The notes under the pieces are model-generated. The model did not search any database and was not told where the DNA came from. It saw only the letters and a program-made list of their open reading frames with translations. A DNA stretch of 64,000 nt from Pedobacter sp. SYSU D00535 (GTDB lineage Bacteria > Bacteroidota > Bacteroidia > Sphingobacteriales > Sphingobacteriaceae): NCBI RefSeq assembly GCF_017355855.1, contig NZ_JAFEWD010000001.1, positions 62,001 to 126,000 of the forward strand, given 5' to 3'. A program made the translations under genes and the position numbers. Within the stretch, counting starts at the first letter, position 1. Every line of letters begins with the position of its first letter. Of this stretch, positions 41,501 to 48,180 are shown piece after piece.

Positions 41501-43934
41501 GTGGTAACGAGAATTGAGTTGTGTCATTGATAGAAACATTTCTGTAAATTGAAACGCGGTTCTCAAGTACATGGCCAACTACAACATCAGGCTTACCATC
41601 AAGATCCAGGTCCCCGGCAGTAATCGTAGAAGGGGCGTTTACCTGAAAGGCGAAGGGGGATGTAAATGAGATAGATCCAGCTTGACTGGTATTAAGACTC
41701 ACAAAAAAACTATTGCTGCCTTTACTTACCCAAAGCAGGTCCGGTTTTCCATCTCTATTCATATCAGGCGCAGATACGGCTGCCGGATTACTACCGGCAG
41801 TAATACTTCCCTGAGAGAGATAGGCGGAACTTCCCGATGAGCTCGTGTTCCTTAAAATGCCGAGTGTACCTGCACTTGACAAACCGCCACTGTTCACAGT
41901 TACAATATCTACTTTTTGATCTCCATCAAAATCGGCCGCAACCATGTCAGTAGGAGCGATGCCTGCTGTAAAATCTATCTTGCTACGAAAAGAGTTTATA
42001 TCAATCTGCGTTGTTCCGGGAAAAGACGGATAGAACGTTCTTGCCGATGTGCCGGTCAAATTCTTTGCAGTCACAGAAATAGGTTGGTTGGCAGCTGCTA
42101 ATGGCACTTTGACCAGCAATGATGAGGTTGTCGCGGTCATAACTTCTCCTTTCACCGGTCCGAAGTAAACGAAATTCTGCTCAGCCTCCTGATTAAAGTT
42201 GGCACCGTTTACAGTGATGGTACTCCCTGCTGAGGCACTTGCAGGAGAGATGGTACTGATTATCGGCACATTGGCTTCATACCGAAACTTATTCAGGGAA
42301 GCGATACCGTGAGGGAGTGTTACAGAAACGCTTCCGGTGTTTCCTTTTCCTATGATTGCAGAAATACTTGTTGAAGAATTGACAGTAAAAGAAGCGGCTG
42401 GTCGGCCTCCGAAGTACACTGAATTTGCATTTAGGAGGTTTTTTCCTGTTATGGTCACTGTTTCGCCTTCAAGACCGTTTGATGGCAAAAAAGCAGTTAT
42501 TTCCGAGGCGTTGCCATGCCCATTTAGTATAAATAGTTCTCTTCTATAACGGCTACTTACTGCAAGGTCTGGCTTTTTATCATCATTTAGATCTGTGAGA
42601 GCTAGTCCTGAAGGACCAGGTAGCTGATAGTCGACATGTTCGCCGAAATTAATCGTTCCCGGACTGCTCGCATTCTTTAATATGCTCACGTTCGATCCAT
42701 TGGAATTAGCGACAAGAAGATCAGCTTTCCCGTCGTCATTCAGGTCTGCTGAAATGATATCTGCTGCTGAGAAAGTAGCTGGATAGTCGGTCTTTTCAGT
42801 GAGGGGAAAGGAGATATTTCCGGTAGTGCTGGTGTTTTTATAGACCGAGATATGTCGGGAAGCCGTATTGGTAACAGCGATGTCCGGGAGCCCGTCCCCA
42901 TCGTAGTCGGCGGAAGTGATTTGTTTCAAATTTCCGCCTTCTCCGGCAATATCTACCCTTCCTGCAAGGGAAACCTGCCCCGGCTTGCTTAAGTTTTTAA
43001 AGACCGAAAAGGAACTTCCATCTGCATCCGTGTTCGCTGCAATGAGATCGGCAATCCCATCTCCATCAACGTCCGTCATTATAAGTGCAGTGGGAGAGTA
43101 AGGGGCCTGATAGACGCTTTTTGAGAAGGTGATACCCGTGCTGCCGCCTTCATTTCTCAAAACCGTAATTGTTCTATTCCACAGGTCGGCGGTAATTATA
43201 TCTGGTTTCCCGTCGTAATCAACGTCCCTGATTAAGGCATCAAAGGCAGCAAAAAGACCAGCTATTTCCGATCGTTGAAAGCTGATCTTACCCGGTGTTC
43301 CGGTGTTTTTTAAGATGCTTATTCGCCCAGTGTTCTTGTCCATTACTACCACATCAGCCTTGCCGTCTCCATCAAGGTCTCCAGCTGCTAAATTATCAGC
43401 ACCATAACCAAGGTGGTATGTAAGTTCTTCTGCAAAAGAGGTCTGTGTAGAGTTTGAAGTTGTGTTTCTGTAAAGAGAAATATAATAGGAGTCCCGGTTT
43501 ATCACCAGGATATCCAATTTGCCATCGTTGTCCAAGTCGGCCAACTCCACACTTTCGGCCCCCACCCCAGTGTCGTAGCTTATCTTGGATAGAAAGGTTC
43601 CCGGCCCAATAACTGATCCGGTATATCGGGGAAGAAAAGGTTTGACTGAGTAAGCGGTGAGGCCGTTGCTGGTAACCGAAACGGATCCATAAGTGGCGCC
43701 GGCAGGGACTTGCACCTTTATCTCGGTTGCAGTAGCGGAAATAACGGAGGCTTTCTTCTTACCGAAGAAAACAATGTTATCCGGTGCGCTTGATGCAAAG
43801 CCCGTGCCGTCAATCGTAACTTCAGTACCTGCAGCACCTGAGTAAGGATCCAGTGAGGTAATGACAGGTGTTGTTTGCGCAAAAGACGAGACAATGGGTA
43901 AAATAGCTGCGATAAGGAGTAAAAATCTTCTCAT
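35511..43934 (-). CDS. Giant secreted FG-GAP/TIG repeat protein with T9SS type A sorting domain
   Basis: A 2807-residue secreted protein. After the signal peptide (ending SSFAQ) it alternates IPT/TIG beta-sandwich domains with four large FG-GAP/VCBS propeller blocks, each with many Ca-binding stretches like DLDGDGKADV, beginning near residues 105, 645, 1115 and 1575. A run of seven TIG domains fills about 1940-2500, then a PKD-like and repeat-poor region. The end has VYPNPFDDLLNLSIPN and a final LLKVIKK, a type IX secretion sorting tail. About twelve TIG domains in all. The protein is probably a surface adhesin or substrate-binding scaffold. No catalytic domain was seen. Confidence 0.92.
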   Translation of the reverse strand: MRRFLLLIAAILPIVSSFAQTTPVITSLDPYSGAAGTEVTIDGTGFASSAPDNIVFFGKKKASVISATATEIKVQVPAGATYGSVSVTSNGLTAYSVKPFLPRYTGSVIGPGTFLSKISYDTGVGAESVELADLDNDGKLDILVINRDSYYISLYRNTTSNSTQTSFAEELTYHLGYGADNLAAGDLDGDGKADVVVMDKNTGRISILKNTGTPGKISFQRSEIAGLFAAFDALIRDVDYDGKPDIITADLWNRTITVLRNEGGSTGITFSKSVYQAPYSPTALIMTDVDGDGIADLIAANTDADGSSFSVFKNLSKPGQVSLAGRVDIAGEGGNLKQITSADYDGDGLPDIAVTNTASRHISVYKNTSTTGNISFPLTEKTDYPATFSAADIISADLNDDGKADLLVANSNGSNVSILKNASSPGTINFGEHVDYQLPGPSGLALTDLNDDKKPDLAVSSRYRRELFILNGHGNASEITAFLPSNGLEGETVTITGKNLLNANSVYFGGRPAASFTVNSSTSISAIIGKGNTGSVSVTLPHGIASLNKFRYEANVPIISTISPASASAGSTITVNGANFNQEAEQNFVYFGPVKGEVMTATTSSLLVKVPLAAANQPISVTAKNLTGTSARTFYPSFPGTTQIDINSFRSKIDFTAGIAPTDMVAADFDGDQKVDIVTVNSGGLSSAGTLGILRNTSSSGSSAYLSQGSITAGSNPAAVSAPDMNRDGKPDLLWVSKGSNSFFVSLNTSQAGSISFTSPFAFQVNAPSTITAGDLDLDGKPDVVVGHVLENRVSIYRNVSINDTTQFSLPQVFTADAPVTCIAIGDMNNDKTQDLVIGHATVASVLIYGGGSTPDYIGFGPQLRLTAASTVSSLKLNDIDGDGKVDIVTTGAAVSAFRNTNTGNSLSFSTGTTLPFSGTSTGLAVADLDGDRMPEVVISDKNNNNASVYKNTSTSGLINFSSAVNFATGAEPAGILINDFDGDGVPDLAAANSSTSANSVSILRNLTNQPEANAASVPKITSFSPSSGVNGTSVTITGTNFSPTPGNNIVYFGAVKAQVQAASSTSLTVAVPLSATFAPITVTVNNLTAYSQKPFMVKQVNPIQMESKTFSPKSDFPTGGVNSVAVGDLDGDGKSEIIATSVSLSPHATTIAVLKNTGSREQISFDPKLNFTTGESPSAAALGDFNGDGKLDVVTANQNGNSVSVLINNTAGTISFQPKIDLTTGINPSAVAVTDIDQDGKPDIVVTNGGEKSFSIFRNTSTNGTVSFADKVDFAAGSSPVSLAIADFDGDGKPDVAVGSMTSTTIDIRRNESSIGSISFAGSTYVNASAYLLSLAAGDLNNDNKPDLIAANDLTHTVSVIKNTSTIGSISFDAKADYPTGKNPRGLALNDLDGDGLVDVAVANFSSNSISVLRNTSTSSISLAETLDLPTGQQPSSVALADLDNDNRTDILAANSNSFSSSVSVILNAPKARPFIQTFAPASGAAGTTVTIQGANFSPIAAENIVFFGAVKAKVTAATVKTLTVTVPLGATYEPISVTTNELTAFSAKPFHVLFPGAASTFTQASFEKKTDIATGRGPRAVSLADFDGDGKADMVSANVFSNTISVFRNTGTNGNAALAEKLDLPANNEPVCIAIADVTRDGKLDLITTNYNSGSNSAVSVYKNTSTPGAISFATKVDYADGLRGSYGVAATDFDGDGKTDLVLVNQSSNTASVFRNISTEGTVSFAAKVDFLTGDRPYGIAIGDFNMDGKPDFAVTNRFSNTVSVHRNTSNVGTISFAAGIQFTTGSDPLQTAVADLDADGKLDIAVLNTASNTVSVLKNISTNGSIAFAGKVDYYTGSGPNGIAITDLDGEGKPDLAIVNFEAGYGTTVSVLKNTSTNTALSFDWKVDYATGLGADWVSAGDVNNDGRPDLVVANYTDNSISILPNKYQVPDIRLFSPATAAAGDTVMISGVNLGRVTEVKFGGTAATFIVKSPTHITATLGTGSSGTVSVTSPEGSDSVTGFTFIPKPAVFTFSPPVGGSGTTITISGTNLSGATAVKFGGTAAASFTVNSATSITAVVGAGSTGSVSVETPGGEGTIAGFTYIAGPVINSFNPLSGKEGTTVTISGTNFSGATAVSFGDVSAASFTVVSPTTITAVVGAGGAGPVSVKTAGGTASKAGFNFTAAPLITSFDLSRGSLGSVVTITGTNLSDVTAVSFGGSPASSFTVVSATTIKAVVGEGATGRISVTSPGGVATSNADFTYLVKHTISSFAPTEAGEGERVTITGTNFSENSVVMFGNYDATSVIFVSPTTLIGVVGKGSSGSVTVSAQGWDVSLPGFTFLNKPAPTLTGFTPSAAAKGTRVTISGQNFTGTTSVSFGGVEATWFSVESPNTIIAIVDGGADGQVKVTTAGGSATKSGFSFIKAPVITSFSPAVGGLGSTITITGENLAGVSAVSIGGTPAASFTLNSPTSVSAVVGSAASGAVSVTTAGGSTSKEGFTFIPKPFISAAGNTTFITGGKVNLNFSSSLNIPVPYTLQWSRNGVPILGANGTSYEARSAGSYSVMLSAGSFSISAEPVEVKVIFALPPDNFNIRNTNETCRSSNDGSVKITAKNPMSYNARITGGGINADYTFSISKDINNLGAGKYSVCITVPDQPGYQQCYSVSITEPEDLAVYTNFNEETNKLRLQMAGGENYVVDFNGTTYTTKQGTIELPLVNGTNRIKVRTGKDCQGVFERVINLLPSARVYPNPFDDLLNLSIPNPGEDIVMVRVLSTSGTVVYEKIAQLPEGQLQLNLQHLQPAMYILSVKNGKHESLLKVIKK

Positions 43935-44205
43935 TCAATTGTGATAAAAAATGTTTAAGTACAAGCGTGGATCACATCATCTATTCAACTCATCGCTATG
44001 TGGATCCCTGGGGAGAGCGCTTTGCGTTCAAATTTAGTCATTACTCTGGAAAAGAAAAGGATAAACACCTTTTTAAGAGCAAAACATAGAGGAAAGTGGT
44101 TTCGATCTCTCATCCCTTTCCTGAAATCTTTTCATCCATAGCTAACTTTCATCTAGTTCTTCTGCATATATTTATACCATTAATTCAATTGTAAACCTGA
44201 AACAA

Positions 44206-44946
44206 ATGCAAACTTTAACCTTAAAACACATCTTAGCGCTGCTATTGATCGCTTCTGCAACACTTTCTTGTCAAAAAGGAGATGACGCTCCCGGGAAACC
44301 TGGCACTGCTGCTCAGGGGGAAGTATCTTACTTTGCTAAAGCTTTAGGGACAGGCACCAAAGCTACCGCAATAAAGTCAGCACAGGTTTTAACCGATTCA
44401 ATGGTAGCTGTTAACTGGTCTTCCGCCAGCATTTGGGTAGAAAAGATTTCGTTTGTGGGAATGAGTAATAAGATGCTTGACACCACGATCATTGTTGGGA
44501 AGAATATGAATATTTTTGACAGTGATGCATTAGCAGGCGTATTTAAGCTACCTTCCGGATCTTACACTAACGTCAAGGTGAAGCTACTTTTACGGAAATC
44601 TCCAAAATCCGAATTGGCCTTTTACCTGAAGGGAACGTTTGAGAACAGCCGTGCGGGACGGGACACGGTGGTAGTGGCCAGCTCACTTCCTTTTGAAGCA
44701 AATATCGCTGTGAACGACTTCAATATTCAACCGCAGGACAATTACAAAGTGGTGTTTAATTTTAACCTTGACCGGGTATTGGCCGGAATTAAAACCCGCG
44801 CCTTAGAACATGCAGTGAGCTACAACGGCTCCAGCGATCGAAAAACTTATTATATCTGGAAAGGTGGATCGGACGATGTACCTTTTTACCAGCAGGTCAG
44901 CCAAAACTGGCAAACGGTAGCCAGTGTAGTGGTGTTGAAACAATAG
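44206..44946 (+). CDS. Hypothetical lipoprotein
   Basis: A 246-residue lipoprotein: signal MQTLTLKHILALLLIASATL, lipobox LSC with Cys22, then a soluble beta-rich domain containing VNWSSASIWVEKISFVGMS and PSGSYTNVKVKLLLR. The pattern of a strand-rich domain with a 'L-P-x-G-x-Y' turn resembles the DUF4382-type lipoproteins of Bacteroidota, but I am not sure. It is divergent from the giant repeat protein, with 271 bases between, and stands alone. Confidence 0.7.
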   Translation: MQTLTLKHILALLLIASATLSCQKGDDAPGKPGTAAQGEVSYFAKALGTGTKATAIKSAQVLTDSMVAVNWSSASIWVEKISFVGMSNKMLDTTIIVGKNMNIFDSDALAGVFKLPSGSYTNVKVKLLLRKSPKSELAFYLKGTFENSRAGRDTVVVASSLPFEANIAVNDFNIQPQDNYKVVFNFNLDRVLAGIKTRALEHAVSYNGSSDRKTYYIWKGGSDDVPFYQQVSQNWQTVASVVVLKQ

Positions 44947-45101
44947 AAAAGGTGGCTAAAGTTACAACCGTGGCTGATTGAAGGGCAGACATACCGTTTC
45001 ATACCGTTAGATATCAGTCCTCGCCGCGCTTACCTTAGGAGGAGGGTGCGGAGCAAGGGTGCCCTCTGGCCCGAATCCGGTAATCTTAGTTGTAATAGTA
45101 C

Positions 45102-45869
45102 CTAAGGTAAAAAAGCCCCTAAGCGAAAGATCTTAACCAGCTTTTTCATTCCTTTTTTAGATAAGGGTGCTCCTGTTTCCAGGAAGGCTTTGACGCTTTC
45201 AAACGGTTCCCCTAAGTCTAGTGCCAACAGGTCGGTCGTATATCTACGCTCCTCCATATGAAGCCCCACCACGTCCAGCAAGGTCACCTCCATAAACCGA
45301 AATTGGTCATCTTCATAGTCCCTGATCAGCGGTAGCAATGACAATAGCTCTTCATATTCTTTGGTGCCGGGTTCTGAGTTAAATATCATTAACGCCCGGA
45401 AATACAGCCGTTTATATTCCTTGTCATTCCCAATAGCTTTACGTTCTTCCTTTTCAGTTCTTTGCGACGCTTTCGCCGCTTCGGCCTGGGGGATGGGATA
45501 GTCTTCATCGCGAAGCTTGTTTGGGACTTCCTTTCGTTCGATGATCGTTTTAGTCCGCCCTCTTCCGGTCATGATCGTGATTGATTCTGCTATCAGGTCC
45601 TCCTGGATTTCTGGCATCGTAACATCGCCCGGAATACTCTTATGCTCCTTGCCTGCGTAGTGCACGTATCCCCATCTAAGACCTCGATTATAGACATAGT
45701 TAAGCTGAAACTTCCCGAAGGGACTACAGCTAGCAAAGCTGGGTCGAAAGACCGGCGAATAGAGACCATGATCAAGCCGATCTTGTTTAAGCCATGCAGA
45801 CAGCGCTCTTTCGTCTTCGGGATAGGCCTTAATAAATTCTGCTAATTTGTACTTTCCGATAAGGTCCAT
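45102..45869 (-). CDS. Probable HigB-HigA single-chain fusion protein
   Basis: A 255-residue protein in three parts. Residues 1 to about 80 resemble HigB-type toxins (DLIGKYKLAEFIKAYPEDER, then ALSAWLKQ). A charged middle linker (about 85-145) has no fold signal. The C-terminal 108 residues align by eye to Bacteroidota HigA antitoxins: NDKEYKRLYFRALMIFNSEP, GTKEYEELLSLLPLIRDYED, and an HTH-like end with PLSKKGMKKLVKIF. In normal loci these are two genes. Here there is no stop between them. An ATG 30 bases upstream (45899) is also possible. The toxin half may be inactive or held silent by its fused antitoxin. Confidence 0.55.
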   Translation of the reverse strand: MDLIGKYKLAEFIKAYPEDERALSAWLKQDRLDHGLYSPVFRPSFASCSPFGKFQLNYVYNRGLRWGYVHYAGKEHKSIPGDVTMPEIQEDLIAESITIMTGRGRTKTIIERKEVPNKLRDEDYPIPQAEAAKASQRTEKEERKAIGNDKEYKRLYFRALMIFNSEPGTKEYEELLSLLPLIRDYEDDQFRFMEVTLLDVVGLHMEERRYTTDLLALDLGEPFESVKAFLETGAPLSKKGMKKLVKIFRLGAFLP

Positions 45870-46098
45870 GGTTAAAGATACAAAAAACGCGTTGTTCATC
45901 AGTTCCTTCCTGAACAGCGACTACTTTTTTACTTGAATTCGGCCTGACTTATGACAATCTCCCTCTTTATTAAAGGATTTAGATTCATCCTTTGCTGAGA
46001 TGGTAAGAAAATACCCTCGGTGCTATTCCTGCAGACCTGCCTTTTTGTATTGTTACTATATTTCCCTATTTTTCTCCTCAAATCTTACAATTGCAATT

Positions 46099-46800
46099 AT
46101 GAAATACGCCTTATCATTTATTTGTCTCCTGTTATCCGCTTGTAACTTCAGGCCTCATCAGAAAGCAGAAACGATTCGTGTGACAGGAGAAGGAAAGATC
46201 AGGGCGAAACCCGATTTGGTGATTTTGACCCTTCAGGTTTCCTTCACGCAACCCCGGATGGCCGATGCTGTTCGAATGACCCAGCAGACAGTAGATTCCG
46301 TGTTGAACATCCTTGGCCGGTACAGTTCAAACGAAAACGATATAAAAACAAGCAGTATATCTGCTAATAAGCATTACGAATATAATGGCAGAGCGAACGT
46401 ATTTGCCGGGTACCAGGCAGAACAGTCCATCGACTTCGTGTTGCACGATATCCGGAAATTTACTGAACTGACGGGAAATCTGCTGGCAACAAAGATCAGT
46501 AGTATTTCGCAGATCCAGTTTGACCATTCAAAGGCCGACAGTCTCTTTAGAGAAGCCGACCTGCTGGCATACGACGATGCCCTTCAGTCGGCGAAGAAAC
46601 TTAGCAGCAGGGCAAATGTAGAACTCGGGAAACTGGTTTACATCAGCAACGCGGGCAGCGCCGCTACCGACCATTCAGGCTATTCCTCAAATGACGAGAT
46701 CCAAACCTTCGCCAAGGGATATGGTGGAAATGGCTTTAAAATCTCGCCAGAGGTAATGGAATTTAGACGGACAATTATTTCTGAATACGAAATCGATTAA
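46099..46800 (+). CDS. SIMPL domain (DUF541) lipoprotein
   Basis: A 233-residue lipoprotein (MKYALSFICLLLSAC, Cys15) with a SIMPL/DUF541 domain: TIRVTGEGKIRAKPDLVILT, then KTSSISANKHYEYNGR, YQAEQSIDFVLHD and the C-terminal ALQSAKKLSSRANVELGKLV. SIMPL proteins sit at the envelope of many bacteria and are loosely linked to oxidative stress; the mechanism is not known. The start 99 bases downstream of the longest frame is chosen because it begins the signal peptide. Confidence 0.88.
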   Translation: MKYALSFICLLLSACNFRPHQKAETIRVTGEGKIRAKPDLVILTLQVSFTQPRMADAVRMTQQTVDSVLNILGRYSSNENDIKTSSISANKHYEYNGRANVFAGYQAEQSIDFVLHDIRKFTELTGNLLATKISSISQIQFDHSKADSLFREADLLAYDDALQSAKKLSSRANVELGKLVYISNAGSAATDHSGYSSNDEIQTFAKGYGGNGFKISPEVMEFRRTIISEYEID

Positions 46801-46955
46801 GAAAAGGGATCATTTCTTCCTTCTGCACTGTTAAATTTAAAGAGAACTTGTTTCCGGCTGTTTCAGAAATTGCCCGAGTTGTTGCGGTCTTGATTCATCA
46901 ACGGCTTTATATCTCTTTTCTCCAATCGAGATGAAAGCGGTATCACTTATAACCT

Positions 46956-48179
46956 TCATTCCCTTATGACAACTCCGTTCCCTCCTTGACGCCGTTTTCT
47001 CGGTAATCTGGCCGCTTTTCTGGCTTTCTTTCGTCGTCCCCACCAGATGATAAAGCCGGTAACCGGTAAACTTGCCGCAATAAGGCTGGCGATAAAGGCG
47101 ATGATCTTCCCGGTCAGCCCCCAAACAGCACCCACATGAATATCGTAGTTCATCTTTATGATTTTCTCCCCGTTATTCTTGTCGGAGAAATTCTCCCTGC
47201 CCAGCAGCTTGCCGCTGTATTGGTCGAGCTTCAGCACATCTGCGTCGTAATAGGTTTCCGTCCCGTAATAGCCAGTGGCAGAAATCGCCCCCGATGCATC
47301 TTTTGCGGGTGAAAGCGCGATCCTCTTGGCATCCGGAAAACGGGAAAGCGCTTGCAGATAGGCTGCCTGAAGCGGATCTTTTACAGGAACAGCGGTAGAA
47401 TCAGAGCTGTAGACCTTCTTGACAGGTGGAGTGACCGACTGTGAGGCGACTACATAGACCGCCGTCTGGAACCATTTCATTGCCCAGTTCATGCCGGTGA
47501 GGGCCAGAATCAACAGGATCAACATAGCGTAGAAGCCTGGGACATTGTGCAAATCATAATTTAGACGCTTAAAACTAGCCCTCCAGTTGATGCTAAAACT
47601 TTTGCGCAAATTATGGCGGTTCCAGTTCCTGGGCCACCACAGGATCAGGCCGGTGATGAGGAGTACCACAAAGATCAGGGTAGCATAACCAACAATGGGC
47701 TGTCCGTACTTGGTATTGAGCAGCAAACTCCAGTGCAGGTATTTAACGATGATGAAGAAATCCTGCTTGTAGTCCTTCAGCCCTGTAAGCTCCCCGGTGT
47801 ATGGATTAAGGAAGGCCGATTTGTAGGCTTTCACTGTATCGAAGAACCAAAGCGCTTCTTTGTCGCCTGGTTCAAACACCATAAACTCCCAGGCATGCTG
47901 CTGATCTCTATAAGTAGTTATGGAATAGACCTTCTGCTGGAGCGCTTTTTCCGCCCGTTCCTTCAGTTCACCGATCGGCAGGAGGGAGCTGCCGGCGGCT
48001 GGCGGCTCAATATATAGCGTCTCCCGGTCTGCTACCTGCGAAATCTCTTTATGAAATACGTAGAGGCAGCCAGTTACCGCGACTATAAACACCACCAGCC
48101 CGGACGCTAGTCCGAGCCATAGGTGTAAAAATGAGGAGATCTTCTTCTTTTTTGGGTTCGAAGGGCTTGTCGCTGCCAT
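46956..48179 (-). CDS. PepSY-associated TM helix protein (ferric-siderophore reductase-like)
   Basis: A 407-residue inner-membrane protein with four membrane helices: LHLWLGLASGLVVFIVAVTG near the N-terminus, a pair around YATLIFVVLLITGLILWW and FYAMLILLILALTGMNWA, and a last one near IIAFIASLIAASLPVTGFII. Periplasmic PepSY-like parts lie between. The family is often encoded beside TonB-dependent siderophore receptors and is thought to reduce or release iron in the periplasm. It starts one base after the receptor's stop, so it belongs to the same operon. The upstream in-frame ATG lies in the receptor gene and is not used. Confidence 0.9.
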   Translation of the reverse strand: MAATSPSNPKKKKISSFLHLWLGLASGLVVFIVAVTGCLYVFHKEISQVADRETLYIEPPAAGSSLLPIGELKERAEKALQQKVYSITTYRDQQHAWEFMVFEPGDKEALWFFDTVKAYKSAFLNPYTGELTGLKDYKQDFFIIVKYLHWSLLLNTKYGQPIVGYATLIFVVLLITGLILWWPRNWNRHNLRKSFSINWRASFKRLNYDLHNVPGFYAMLILLILALTGMNWAMKWFQTAVYVVASQSVTPPVKKVYSSDSTAVPVKDPLQAAYLQALSRFPDAKRIALSPAKDASGAISATGYYGTETYYDADVLKLDQYSGKLLGRENFSDKNNGEKIIKMNYDIHVGAVWGLTGKIIAFIASLIAASLPVTGFIIWWGRRKKARKAARLPRKRRQGGNGVVIRE

Positions 48180-48180
48180 T

